From NCBI GenBank assembly GCA_048500275.1, contig JASNYI010000001.1, positions 372,001-436,000 on the forward strand: DNA of 64,000 nucleotides, read 5' to 3'. The position numbers and the translations under genes were made by a program. Under the pieces are notes generated by a model. That model worked only from the letters and a program-made list of their open reading frames with translations, did not search any database and was not told the origin of the DNA. This document shows positions 24,203 through 33,126 of the stretch, in pieces (the first letter of the stretch is position 1; every line of letters starts with the position of its first letter). The stretch comes from UBA5066 sp048500275 (lineage in GTDB: Bacteria; Acidobacteriota; Thermoanaerobaculia; UBA5066).

Positions 24203-26002
24203 CTACGTTACCAGCACGTCCTCGCGGGCGTACTCGTGACGGGCGTCGCGGCGTCGGGGGGTGGCGGCGAGGACGCAGCCGAGGAGTCCGACCCTCCCCG
24301 CGAGCATGAGGCCCGAGAGGAGCAGCTTCGCGGGAGTGCCGAGCTCCGGCGTGATCCCGACCGAGAGCCCGACCGTCGAGAGAGCCGAGACCGCCTCGAA
24401 GACGAGCGCGAGCGGCGGCTGGCGCTCGAGGGCGAGGAGGGCGAGGACCGAAAGCGACAGCAGGGTCACCGAGACGATCACCGTGGCGAACGCCCTCTGG
24501 ATCGACGCCTCGCCGAGACGCCTGCGGAAGAGCTCCACCCGCTCCTTGCCGCCGGCGATCGAGAGCACGGTCAGAAGAGCCACCGCCACGGTCGTCGTCT
24601 TGACGCCCCCGGCGGTGGAGGCGGGAGAGCCGCCGATCCACATGAGGAGCAGGATCGCGAAGAGGGTCGCCGGCGCGAGGCTGGCGAGGTTGACGGTGTT
24701 GAAACCCGCCGTCCGGGCCGAGACCGAGTGGAAGAGGGCCGAGAGGAAGCGATCGCCGCCCGCGCCGAGCGCTCCGCCGGCCGGTTCGAGGAGGTAGAGC
24801 GCCGCCGTCCCGACCGCGAGGAGGAGGCCCGAGACGGCGAGGACGAGCTGGGCGTGGAGGCCGAGCCTCCTCTTCCGCCCGGCCAGGGCCAGCCCGAGGG
24901 CCGCGAGGACGGGGAATCCGAGTCCTCCTGCGACGACGAGGAGCATCACGGTCACCTGGACGACGACGTTGTCGGCCAGCCCCGGGACGGCGAGGTTCTG
25001 GCCGTGAAGGACGAAACCGGCATTGCAGAAGGCGGAGACGCTGTGAAAAACGGCGGAGAAGAGCCTCCCGGCGCCGGGGACGGCGTCCTGCGGGATGTGC
25101 CGGTAGAGGACCACGGCCCCGGCCGCCTCGAACGCGAGGGTGACGAGCGCGATCTGCGCGAGCGTGGACCGGATGTTCCCGAGGCTCTCCTCGCCGAGGA
25201 GCGACTGGAGGCTCGCGTACTGCCGCAGCGAGCCTCCCTGGAACGCGAAGGCGAAGAACGTCGTGAGGGTCATGATCCCGAGGCCGCCGGCCTGGATGAG
25301 GGCGAGGAGAACGGCGTGCCCGAGAGGTGTGAAGGCGGCGGCCGTGTCGACGACGGTGAGCCCCGTCACCGAGGCCGCGCTCGCCGACGTGAAGAGGGCG
25401 TCGACGAGGGAGAGGCCCGGCCCGGTCGTGGCGCGCGGGAGCAGGAGAAGGCCGGTGCCCGTGGCGATGAGGACGACGAAGCTCCCGAGGATGACGAGCT
25501 GGGGCTGGACGACGCGGCCGAGGAGCCTTCGGCTGTCGCGCAGGGTGCCGAGGACGACCGAGACGAGGACGAGCGCCTGGGTCGCGACGAGCCACGCCCC
25601 GGCGAGGTCGTCCGGGTTCAGGCCGAAGAGGACGACGGGCGAGGCGACGCCTCCGCGGCGTCCGAGGAAGCCGAGGAGGACGACGACCCACACGACGGCG
25701 TCGACGCGGTGCGAGCGAAGGAAGGCCCGCCGGTCGTCCCGCGTCAGGAGCCGGAGGAGGCCCAGCCCGACGAAGGTTCCGAGGACGACCTCGAGGAGGA
25801 GCCGGACCGCCTCCTCCTCCTCGGGCTCGAGGAAGAAGCCGTGCTCGAAGACGAGGGCGGTGATCGCGAGGAGGGCCATCACCCGCAGCGAGACCGCGAC
25901 GGCCCGGTCGAAGGCGGCCCGGAGCCCTCGGGCGGCCCCGGGTCGTGTGCGGTCCCGCACGTGCAGCCGGGAGATCGATCGGAAGAGGCGCCTCTCGGCC
26001 AT
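24203..26002 (-). CDS. ktrB: Potassium uptake pore (TrkH/KtrB family)
   Basis: 599 aa from ATG 26002. Four selectivity-filter loops each carry the conserved glycine: ASVTGLTVV, FCNAGF, RTAGFN, STVGLSV. Compared with classical KtrB (about 450 aa) it has about 150 extra N-terminal residues with several predicted helices. Paired with the RCK subunit just downstream. It probably imports K+ (or Na+/K+) at the inner membrane. Confidence 0.93.
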   Translation of the reverse strand: MAERRLFRSISRLHVRDRTRPGAARGLRAAFDRAVAVSLRVMALLAITALVFEHGFFLEPEEEEAVRLLLEVVLGTFVGLGLLRLLTRDDRRAFLRSHRVDAVVWVVVLLGFLGRRGGVASPVVLFGLNPDDLAGAWLVATQALVLVSVVLGTLRDSRRLLGRVVQPQLVILGSFVVLIATGTGLLLLPRATTGPGLSLVDALFTSASAASVTGLTVVDTAAAFTPLGHAVLLALIQAGGLGIMTLTTFFAFAFQGGSLRQYASLQSLLGEESLGNIRSTLAQIALVTLAFEAAGAVVLYRHIPQDAVPGAGRLFSAVFHSVSAFCNAGFVLHGQNLAVPGLADNVVVQVTVMLLVVAGGLGFPVLAALGLALAGRKRRLGLHAQLVLAVSGLLLAVGTAALYLLEPAGGALGAGGDRFLSALFHSVSARTAGFNTVNLASLAPATLFAILLLMWIGGSPASTAGGVKTTTVAVALLTVLSIAGGKERVELFRRRLGEASIQRAFATVIVSVTLLSLSVLALLALERQPPLALVFEAVSALSTVGLSVGITPELGTPAKLLLSGLMLAGRVGLLGCVLAATPRRRDARHEYAREDVLVT

Positions 26003-26037
26003 CGGTTTCGAGTCTACGGTCGGTCCGTCCCCGAACG

Positions 26038-26043
26038 TATAGT
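26038..26043 (+). promoter_or_regulatory. -10 element, leaderless start
   Basis: TATAGT lies 8 nt before the ATG at 26052 in the 49-bp gap between the divergent ktrB and membrane protein genes. No ribosome site is present, so transcription likely begins at or next to the start codon. Confidence 0.55.
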
Positions 26044-26051
26044 CCTGCCGG

Positions 26052-27140
26052 ATGCCGCGTCCCTTCGGCACCGACCGCGTCGAGATCGCTGGCGGCGGCC
26101 GGCTGCGAATCGTCTGCGGGCAACCGAAGAGCTGGACGCCCCGGAAGCCTGCCTCGCCCGGGATGGCCCTCCACCCGGGAACCGCCGTCCGCTGGGAGGA
26201 CGATCTCTGGGAGGTCGTCTCGGCCGAGGAGACCGCCGACGGAGGCGTCCGCTACGAGCTGCGGGCCTGGGACGATCGCAACGCGATCCGGGTGCTCCTC
26301 CCGTACGACGAGGCCAGCGAGGCCGAGCGGGAGGCGGACGGCCGGGACCTGGGGCGGCGCCGGCGCCTGCGGTGGCTCGCGCTCATCCTCGCCCCCCTCG
26401 TCGGGCTCCTGCCGGGCCGCGTGCAGGAGCGCCTCGAAACCGAGCTGGGGCTGGGCGGGACAACGCTCACGCTCGCGTCGATCGCCGCCCCCCTGGCCTT
26501 CGGGACCTATGCCCTCCTGATGACGCTCGCCTCCGGCTTCGGCGCCGGCGTGCGGATCGGCGGACCAGCGGTCGAGCCCCTCCTGCCGCTCCTGGCGTAT
26601 TTCCTCCCTGAGTCGCTCCTCAGGCTGGCCGTGGCGCTGGGCCAGGGCCGGCCGATCGGCTCGGTCCTCGGCCTTCCCCTCTACCCTCTCGCCCGCCTGA
26701 CCGGGCTCGTGGAATCCCCCCCGGCGGTCGCCGGCCCGGAGGCACCGGGGGTCGAGCACCGCCACGCGGACCGCTACCTGATGCTCGAGCCGCTCCTCTC
26801 CTTCCTTCCCGTGGCGGACCAGCTGCGGCTCCATCGGGAGAGGGCGTTCGCCCCGACGACCTGGGGGAAGCGGACGGCCTGGTTCCTGCTCGTCTACCCG
26901 GGCCTCACGGCCCCGGCGCACGCCTACGACCTCCTGGCGGAGAGCGGCGGCCTCCCCTCGCTCCTCCTCCTCGCCCTCGCCGCCGGCCTGGGCCTGGAGC
27001 AGGTGATCCGGCTCCGGGCCCTCTCGCGGGGCGAGCCGGCCCCGAGCATCCTCGGCCGGCTCGTGGCGCCCATCGCCCGGCCCCTCCTCGGCGGGATGCC
27101 TCCGGCCGCCTCTCCCCGGGGCCGCGCCGTCGGTTCCTGA
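26052..27140 (+). CDS. Membrane protein of unknown function
   Basis: 362 aa. Residues 1-95 form a soluble beta-rich domain (HPGTAVRWEDDLWEVVSAEE) as in SH3-like or translation-initiation-type barrels. Five or six transmembrane helices follow at about 107-330, with a cytosolic loop containing ERAFAPTTWGKRTAW. No family was recognised. It is divergent from the K+ uptake pair and 58 bp before the second His-motif membrane protein. Confidence 0.7.
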   Translation: MPRPFGTDRVEIAGGGRLRIVCGQPKSWTPRKPASPGMALHPGTAVRWEDDLWEVVSAEETADGGVRYELRAWDDRNAIRVLLPYDEASEAEREADGRDLGRRRRLRWLALILAPLVGLLPGRVQERLETELGLGGTTLTLASIAAPLAFGTYALLMTLASGFGAGVRIGGPAVEPLLPLLAYFLPESLLRLAVALGQGRPIGSVLGLPLYPLARLTGLVESPPAVAGPEAPGVEHRHADRYLMLEPLLSFLPVADQLRLHRERAFAPTTWGKRTAWFLLVYPGLTAPAHAYDLLAESGGLPSLLLLALAAGLGLEQVIRLRALSRGEPAPSILGRLVAPIARPLLGGMPPAASPRGRAVGS

Positions 27141-27198
27141 GAGCTTCCCGGAGGAGAGGCTTCTATTTTCTGGCTTCTTGTGGCACAAACCCGCCGCC

Positions 27199-28359
27199 AT
27201 GACGACGGACGCCCTCGCCCAGCCTGCCGGCCCCCGCCTCACGATGCGCTGGATCGTCAACCCGCGGGTCGACCTCCTCTGGTTCATCGGGGGGTGCCTC
27301 GCCGCCTACGCCCTCCTCGGGGCGCACGCCTTCTTCCGCGTCGACATGATCGCGGTCTGGTTCGCCTGGGTCGTCGTCCTCGACAGCCCCCACTTCTTCG
27401 CGACGATCAGCCGGACCTACATGGACCGGGAGGAGATGAAGGCGCGCAGGGGACTCCTCCTCGGGAGCCTCCTCTGGTTCTTCGTCGGCCCCGCGTTCGT
27501 CGGCGTGTCGTACCTCCTCTTCCAGGCCGGCGTCGCCGCCTACCGGACGCCGTGGACGACGTTCCTCCTCCTCTTCAACATCTGGGCCTACTGGCACGTC
27601 GTGCGGCAGCACTACGGCTTCCTCCGCCTCTACAACAGGAAGGGGGGCGAGAGCGACGCGTTCGACCTGAAGCTCGACGCGGCGCTCCTCTACGGCGGGA
27701 TGCTCCTGCCGTTCGGCGCCTTCGCGCTCCGCCATCCCGAGGCGCGGCCGCAGTTCGGCCTCGGACCGGCGCCCGGCGCCGAGATGTACCTGGTCAAGGC
27801 CCTCGAATTCGCCTTCGCGGCGCTCGTGGCGACGTACGTGGTGAGGCAGGTCGCGAAATGGCGGCGGGGCGAGGCGCTCAACGGCCCGAAGCTCCTCTTC
27901 CTCCTCGCCGTCATCCCGCTCTACGCGGTCATCTGCCTCTGGGACGCCACGCTCTCGGCGCCGCTCCTGGCGTTCGCCGCGTTCGTGACGATCTTCCACG
28001 ACCTGCAGTACCACGCGATCGTCTGGTTCCACAACAAGAACCGCTACCAGGCCCCGGGCGTCGACCCTTCTCGGTTCGGCCTCGCCGCGAAGGTCTCCTC
28101 CAGCCTCCTCGTCTACGCGGCGGCGGCGATCGGCTCGGCGGCCTTCTTCCGGTTCCTCGGGTGCGGCCTCGAGCTCTTCCCCGGCTGCTCGCCGTTCGTC
28201 GCCTCGACCTCCTCGATGACGCTCTTCGGGACCTTCACCTGGACCGAGCCGCTCGTCGGAATGTTCGTCGGCTTCTCGATGCACCACTACTGGGTCGACC
28301 AGTTCATCTGGAGGCCGGGAAAGAGCGAGCAGCTGCGCAAGGAGCTGAAGCTCCAGTAG
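27199..28359 (+). CDS. Polytopic His-motif membrane protein (intact paralogue)
   Basis: 386 aa from ATG 27199. About eight transmembrane helices. Conserved motifs shared with the gene at 255 are RVDLLWFIGG, LDSPHFF, YWHVVRQHYGFLRLYNR, FHDLQYHAIVWFHNKNRY and MHHYWVDQFIW. The many conserved histidines at membrane boundaries are like metal-dependent membrane oxygenases or hydroxylases, but no named family is certain. It is followed by a terminator and a PLP decarboxylase. This copy gives the native C-terminus against which the interrupted copy can be judged. Confidence 0.75.
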   Translation: MTTDALAQPAGPRLTMRWIVNPRVDLLWFIGGCLAAYALLGAHAFFRVDMIAVWFAWVVVLDSPHFFATISRTYMDREEMKARRGLLLGSLLWFFVGPAFVGVSYLLFQAGVAAYRTPWTTFLLLFNIWAYWHVVRQHYGFLRLYNRKGGESDAFDLKLDAALLYGGMLLPFGAFALRHPEARPQFGLGPAPGAEMYLVKALEFAFAALVATYVVRQVAKWRRGEALNGPKLLFLLAVIPLYAVICLWDATLSAPLLAFAAFVTIFHDLQYHAIVWFHNKNRYQAPGVDPSRFGLAAKVSSSLLVYAAAAIGSAAFFRFLGCGLELFPGCSPFVASTSSMTLFGTFTWTEPLVGMFVGFSMHHYWVDQFIWRPGKSEQLRKELKLQ

Positions 28360-28388
28360 CGCCGGCGGGCCCCGTCCCGCGCCTTCCG

Positions 28389-28416
28389 AGGCCCCCGTCC
28401 CCGCGGACGGGGGCCT
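28389..28416 (+). terminator. Intrinsic-type terminator
   Basis: AGGCCCCCGTCC-CCGC-GGACGGGGGCCT, a perfect 12-bp stem with a short T-run, 30 bp after the membrane protein stop. Confidence 0.8.
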
Positions 28417-28450
28417 TTCCGCATCGCCCGATCGAAATAGACTCCGCGGA

Positions 28451-29899
28451 ATGAACGGAGACTTCCCTCCCGACACCCTGCGCGCCTGGGGCGGCGCCGC
28501 CGTCGAGCGGCTCGCCCGCTACCTCGAGACGATCGAGAGCCGCCCCGTCCTCGCCCGGACGAAGCCGGGCGAGCTCGTCGCGCAGTTCCCGGCCAGCGCC
28601 CCCGAGGAGCCCGAGCCGTGGGAGGCGATCGAGGCGGACCTCGACCGCCTCGTCGAGCCGAACCTGACGCACTGGCAGCACCCCGGCTTCATGGCCTACT
28701 TCGCGACGAACGGCTCGGTGCCGGGGATCGTCGGCGAGACGCTCGCCGCGGGCTACAACCAGGTCGGCATCCTCTGGCGCACCTCGCCCGCGTCGAACGA
28801 GATGGAGCAGGCGATGGTCCGCTGGCTCGCGAACCTCGTCGGCCTCCCGGCCGAGTTCGACGGGCAGCTCGCCGACACCGCCTCGACCGCCTCGCTCATC
28901 GCCCTCGCCGCCGCCCGCGAGCAGGCATTCCCCGACGTGCGGAAGACCGGCCTCTCGGGCCTCCCCCCCGCCGTCGTCTACGCCTCGGAGATGGCCCACT
29001 CCTCGATCGACAAGGCGTGCGTCGTCCTCGGGCTCGGGATCTCGGGCCTCCGGAAGATCCCGACGGACGCGGAGCACCGGATGGTCGTCTCCGCGCTCGA
29101 GGAGGCGATCACGGCCGACCGCGCCGCCGGGAGAAGGCCGATCGCCGTCGTCGCCACGGCCGGGACGACCTCCGTCGCCTCGGTCGACCCGCTGCCCCAG
29201 ATCGCCGCCCTCTGCCGGCGCGAGGGGCTCTGGATGCACGTCGACGCCGCCTACGCCGGCGCCGCGGCGAGCCTCCCCGAGAAGAGGCCCCTCTTCGCCG
29301 GCTGGGAGGAGGCCGACTCGATCGTCTGGAACCCCCACAAGTGGCTCTTCCTCCCGCTCGAGTGCACCGGCCTCTTCTTCCGGAGGATGGAGCGCGTGCG
29401 GCGCGCCTTCTCGGTCGTCCCGACCTACCTCGAGACGCCCGAGGGGAGCGCCGGAGTCCGCGAGTACATGGACTACGGCATCCAGCTGGGCCGGCGCTTC
29501 CGGGCGCTGAAGACGTGGATCATGCTGCGCACTTTCGGCGCGAAGGCGCTCCGCGAGCGGCTCCGGAGCCACGTCGACCTGGCGCTCCGCCTCGAAGCGG
29601 ACCTCCGGCGGGAGCCGGACGTCGAGCTCCTCGCCCCCGTCCTCTTCTCCGTCGTCGTCTTCCGCTTCGCCCCCGCCGGCCTCTCCGAGCCGGAGCGCGA
29701 CGCGCTGAACCAGCGGGTCCTCGAGGCGGTCAACCGCGACGGCCGCTCGTTCATCTCGCACGGCGTCGTGAAGGGGAAGTACGCCCTCCACGCCGCGGTC
29801 GGGAGCCTCCGGACCGAGGAACGGCACCTCGACGCGTTCCTCGATTCCTTGCGCTCCGCCCGGGACCTCGCTGAAACTGTGAAGAGCCCCAGCCCGTAA
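28451..29899 (+). CDS. PLP-dependent aromatic-amino-acid-type decarboxylase
   Basis: 482 aa, group II decarboxylase. K297 in NPHKWLF binds PLP; the HVDAAYAGA Asp contacts the pyridine nitrogen, and ATAGTTSVASVDP and TDTASTASL-like segments (here ADTASTASLIAL) surround the phosphate. Full length. TAGACT lies 7 nt before the ATG with no ribosome site. The substrate (Trp, Tyr, DOPA, Phe or Glu) cannot be read from sequence. Products are trace amines such as tryptamine. Confidence 0.92.
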   Translation: MNGDFPPDTLRAWGGAAVERLARYLETIESRPVLARTKPGELVAQFPASAPEEPEPWEAIEADLDRLVEPNLTHWQHPGFMAYFATNGSVPGIVGETLAAGYNQVGILWRTSPASNEMEQAMVRWLANLVGLPAEFDGQLADTASTASLIALAAAREQAFPDVRKTGLSGLPPAVVYASEMAHSSIDKACVVLGLGISGLRKIPTDAEHRMVVSALEEAITADRAAGRRPIAVVATAGTTSVASVDPLPQIAALCRREGLWMHVDAAYAGAAASLPEKRPLFAGWEEADSIVWNPHKWLFLPLECTGLFFRRMERVRRAFSVVPTYLETPEGSAGVREYMDYGIQLGRRFRALKTWIMLRTFGAKALRERLRSHVDLALRLEADLRREPDVELLAPVLFSVVVFRFAPAGLSEPERDALNQRVLEAVNRDGRSFISHGVVKGKYALHAAVGSLRTEERHLDAFLDSLRSARDLAETVKSPSP

Positions 29900-29983
29900 A
29901 GTACGCGAAGAGCCGGAGGGGAGAGCTGCGCGGGTCGCCGGATGGGGTGGTCCGCGGCGCCCAAGTCCCTCCGGGAGAGCGAG

Positions 29984-31204
29984 ATGAGCCTCACCGAACC
30001 GAGCAACCGCACCGCGGACCTCTCCGCCCTGAAGATCCGGCGCGACGAGCGCCCCGACCGGGGGCGTTGGGTCCTCCCCGCCGCCGCGACGGCGGTCGTC
30101 GTCGCGATCGCCGCCTTCCTCGTCCTCGGAGGCCGTGGGACGACCCTCCGCGCGCCCGAGGTCTCCGTCACCCGGGTCGCCCTCGTCACGCCGACGCAGG
30201 CCTCCACCGTCCTCACTGCCTCGGGCTACATCGTCGCCCGGAGCAAGGCCGAGATCTCCCCGAAGTCGGTCGGGCGCGTCGCCTGGCTGAACCTCGAGGA
30301 GGGGCAGCGCGTGCGGAAGGGGGAGCTCGTTGCCCGTCTCGAGTCGCAGGAGCTCGAGGCGCAGCGGAAGCAGTACGCCGCCGCGCGCGAGCAGGCACTC
30401 GCCGAGCTCGTGAACGCCCGCACCGAGCGGCAGCGGGCCGCGCAGCTCCTGAAGGAGCAGGTCGGGAGCCAGCAGGCCTTCGACGGCGCGGACGCGCGCG
30501 TGAAGGCCCTCGAGGCGCAGGTCGCCTCCATCGAGGCGCAGGTCCGCTACGTCGAGGAGCTGATCCGCAACGCCGAGATCTACGCCCCGATCGACGGCGT
30601 CGTGACGGTGAAGAAGGCGTTCGTCGGCGAGACGGTCTCCCCGCAGGGCTTCGGGGGCTCCGGCTCGGCCGGGGCGACGTTCGCCGTCATCGTCGACCTC
30701 GGCTCGCTCGAGATGGAGGCCGACATCAACGAGCAGAACCTCGGGCGGCTCTCCATCGGGCAGCCGGCGGAGGTGGCGCTCGACGCGTATCCCGACAGGC
30801 CCTACAAGGCGCGCCTGAGGCAGATCGTCCCCACGGCCGACCGGCAGAAGGGCTCCGTGAAGGTGAAGATCGAGATCCTCGACAGGGACGCGCGGATCCT
30901 CCCCGAGATGTCGTGCCGCGTCGTCTTCCTGAACCCGGAAGCGAAGGTCGACGCGGAGGCGAAGCCGAAGGTGATGGTCCCGGCGGCGTCCGTCGTCGAG
31001 GTGGGCGGGAAGAAGGGGGTCCTCCTCGTGAAGGAGTCCCAGGCGATCTTCCGCCCGCTCGAGCTCGGCGCGGCGGCCGGGAGCCAGGTGGAGGTCGCCT
31101 CGGGCGTCTCCGGCGGCGAGGACATCGTCGCCGAGGCGGCCGGGTCGGACGGAAAGACGGTCAAGTGGCGGGCGGAGCAGAAGGTCCGCGTGAAGAAGGA
31201 CTGA
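29984..31204 (+). CDS. Periplasmic adaptor (HlyD/MacA family)
   Basis: 406 aa from ATG 29984 (GGGAGAG 7 nt upstream; ATG 29942 is a less likely alternative). One N-terminal transmembrane helix (about 33-50) precedes barrel-sandwich/lipoyl halves (GRVAWLNLEEGQRVRKGELV ... IYAPIDGVV), a coiled-coil hairpin at about 115-190, and a membrane-proximal beta-barrel. It links the inner-membrane ABC transporter to an outer-membrane channel, which is not encoded nearby. First gene of a five-gene operon. Confidence 0.92.
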   Translation: MSLTEPSNRTADLSALKIRRDERPDRGRWVLPAAATAVVVAIAAFLVLGGRGTTLRAPEVSVTRVALVTPTQASTVLTASGYIVARSKAEISPKSVGRVAWLNLEEGQRVRKGELVARLESQELEAQRKQYAAAREQALAELVNARTERQRAAQLLKEQVGSQQAFDGADARVKALEAQVASIEAQVRYVEELIRNAEIYAPIDGVVTVKKAFVGETVSPQGFGGSGSAGATFAVIVDLGSLEMEADINEQNLGRLSIGQPAEVALDAYPDRPYKARLRQIVPTADRQKGSVKVKIEILDRDARILPEMSCRVVFLNPEAKVDAEAKPKVMVPAASVVEVGGKKGVLLVKESQAIFRPLELGAAAGSQVEVASGVSGGEDIVAEAAGSDGKTVKWRAEQKVRVKKD

Positions 31205-31214
31205 CGAGGAAGCG

Positions 31215-31961
31215 ATGGCAGAGCCCCTGATCAAGATCGAGAGCGTCGTCAAGCAGTACACGCGCGACACGCAGGTCCTCACCGTCCTCGACGGCCTCTC
31301 CCTCGAGGTCGAGAAGGGGGATTTCGTCGCCCTGATGGGTCCGTCGGGCTCGGGGAAGACGACACTCCTGAACCTGATCGCCGGCATCGACCGGCCCACC
31401 CGCGGGCGCATCCTCGTAGGGGAGGACGAGGTCTCCGCGATGAGCGAGGGGGCCCTCGCGAGGTGGCGCAGCGAGAACGTCGGCTTCATCTTCCAGCTCT
31501 ACAACCTCGTGCCGGTCCTCACGGCGTTCGAGAACGTCGAGCTGCCGCTCCTCCTGACCCGGCTCTCGAAGAAGGAGCGGCGGCGGCAGGCCGAGACCGC
31601 GCTCGGCGTCGTCGGCCTCTCCGACCGGATGGACCACTACCCGCGGCAGCTCTCGGGCGGCCAGGAGCAGCGCGTCGCCATCGCGCGGGCCATCGCGACC
31701 GACCCGTCGCTCCTCGTCGCCGACGAGCCGACGGGCGACCTCGACGCGAAGTCGGGCGAGGAGATCCTCGTCCTCCTCGAGCGGCTCCACCACGAGTTCG
31801 GGAAGACGATCGTCATGGTGACGCACGACCCGAAGGCCGCCGCGCGCGCGCATCGCCTCGTCCACCTCGACAAGGGGGTCCTGAAGGAGGACGTCCGGGC
31901 GAAGGAGGCGACGGGCGAGGTCGGCGTCGCGGCCGCCGCGGCGATCGCCGCCGGCAAGTAG
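31215..31961 (+). CDS. ABC transporter ATPase (MacB/LolD family)
   Basis: 248 aa. Walker A GPSGSGKTTLL, signature LSGGQEQRVAIARA, Walker B LLVADEPTGDLD and the H-loop VTHDP are all present. The order with an adaptor upstream and FtsX-type permeases downstream identifies a MacAB- or Lol-type mechanotransmission transporter. The C-terminal Ala-rich tail is unusual but short. Confidence 0.95.
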   Translation: MAEPLIKIESVVKQYTRDTQVLTVLDGLSLEVEKGDFVALMGPSGSGKTTLLNLIAGIDRPTRGRILVGEDEVSAMSEGALARWRSENVGFIFQLYNLVPVLTAFENVELPLLLTRLSKKERRRQAETALGVVGLSDRMDHYPRQLSGGQEQRVAIARAIATDPSLLVADEPTGDLDAKSGEEILVLLERLHHEFGKTIVMVTHDPKAAARAHRLVHLDKGVLKEDVRAKEATGEVGVAAAAAIAAGK

Positions 31962-31965
31962 GGCG

Positions 31966-33126
31966 ATGAAGATCGTCCCGCTCGTCCTGAAGAACCTCCT
32001 GAGGAAGAAGACGCGCTCGGCGCTGACGATCGCCTCGATCGTCCTGCCGCTCTTCGTCATCTGCCTCCTCGGGACGCTCCTTCGGGCCCTCGAGGCCGAC
32101 CCCTCGGGCGGGAAGGGGATGTACCGGCTCATCGTCCGGCACAAGGTCTCGATCACGAACTGGCTCCCGGGCGCCTACGACCCGAAGATCCGGACGCTCC
32201 CGGGCGTCACCGAGGCCGTCCGGATGCAGTGGTTCGGGGGGGCGTACGTCGACCAGTCGGCGAAGAACCAGTTCGCGCGGTTCTCCGTGACCGACGTCGA
32301 CCGCTTCCTCCGGGTCTACGACGAGGTCTCCGTCGTCGAGGGGAGCGAGGCCGACTGGGTCGGCGACCGCTCCGGCCTCCTCGTCGGCCGGCAGCTGATG
32401 AAGAGGTACGGCTGGCGGCTCGGGCAGAAGGTCTCCTTCAAGGGGGACATCTACCCGATCACGCTCGAGCTGACGGTCCGGGCCGTCTTCGCCGGCCCCG
32501 ACGAGAGCGGCGTCTACTTCCACCACGCCGCGATCGAGGAGGCCCTGCCGCGCGTGAAGGGGTACGTCGGCTGGTACTGGCTGAAGACGGCCTCCGTCGC
32601 CGACACGGAGCGGATCCCGCGGCAGATCGACGCGATGTTCGAGAACTCCTCCGCCCCGACCCGGACCGAGACGGAGAAGGAGTTCCAGAGCATGTGGGTC
32701 TCGATGCTCGGGAACGTGAAGCTCCTCGTCGGCTCGATCACGACGATCATCGGCGTCGTCATCCTCCTCATCGCGGCGAACACGATGGCGATGGCGGCGC
32801 GCGAGCGGGTCACCGAGATCGCCGTCCTCCGCGTCCTCGGCTTCACGAAGGAGAAGGTCCTCGGCCTCGTCCTCGGCGAGAGCTTCGCGCTCTCGATGTT
32901 CGGGGGCGGCCTCGGCCTCGGCCTCTTCGTCCTCCTCCTCCCGGGCTTCCGCGAGGGGCTCGTCAACTCCCCGATGGGGGCCTTCGCGGCCGGGATCCGC
33001 CTCTTCCCCGAGGTCCTCGCCCTCGGCTTCGGCGTGACGGTCGCCGTCGGCCTCCTCGCGGGGCTCGTCCCGGCGGTCCGCTCCGCGCAGCGCCCGATCA
33101 CCGAGGGGCTCCGGCAGGTGGCCTGA
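31966..33126 (+). CDS. FtsX/MacB-type permease 1
   Basis: 386 aa, four transmembrane helices with a large periplasmic domain between TM1 (SIVLPLFVICLLGTLL) and TM2. FtsX-domain signature (NTMAMAARERVTEIAVLRVLGF) near the C-terminal helices. It is closely related to the next gene over its whole length and overlaps it by one base (TGATG), so the pair is a tandem duplication likely forming a heterodimer. Confidence 0.93.
   Translation: MKIVPLVLKNLLRKKTRSALTIASIVLPLFVICLLGTLLRALEADPSGGKGMYRLIVRHKVSITNWLPGAYDPKIRTLPGVTEAVRMQWFGGAYVDQSAKNQFARFSVTDVDRFLRVYDEVSVVEGSEADWVGDRSGLLVGRQLMKRYGWRLGQKVSFKGDIYPITLELTVRAVFAGPDESGVYFHHAAIEEALPRVKGYVGWYWLKTASVADTERIPRQIDAMFENSSAPTRTETEKEFQSMWVSMLGNVKLLVGSITTIIGVVILLIAANTMAMAARERVTEIAVLRVLGFTKEKVLGLVLGESFALSMFGGGLGLGLFVLLLPGFREGLVNSPMGAFAAGIRLFPEVLALGFGVTVAVGLLAGLVPAVRSAQRPITEGLRQVA

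Noticed and set aside
23897..26611. Long plus-strand frame (904 aa)
   Set aside because: Antisense to the Ktr genes, Arg/Glu low complexity.
28304..31489. 1,061-aa minus-strand frame
   Set aside because: Antisense to the decarboxylase and adaptor genes; Asp/Gly/Arg low complexity.
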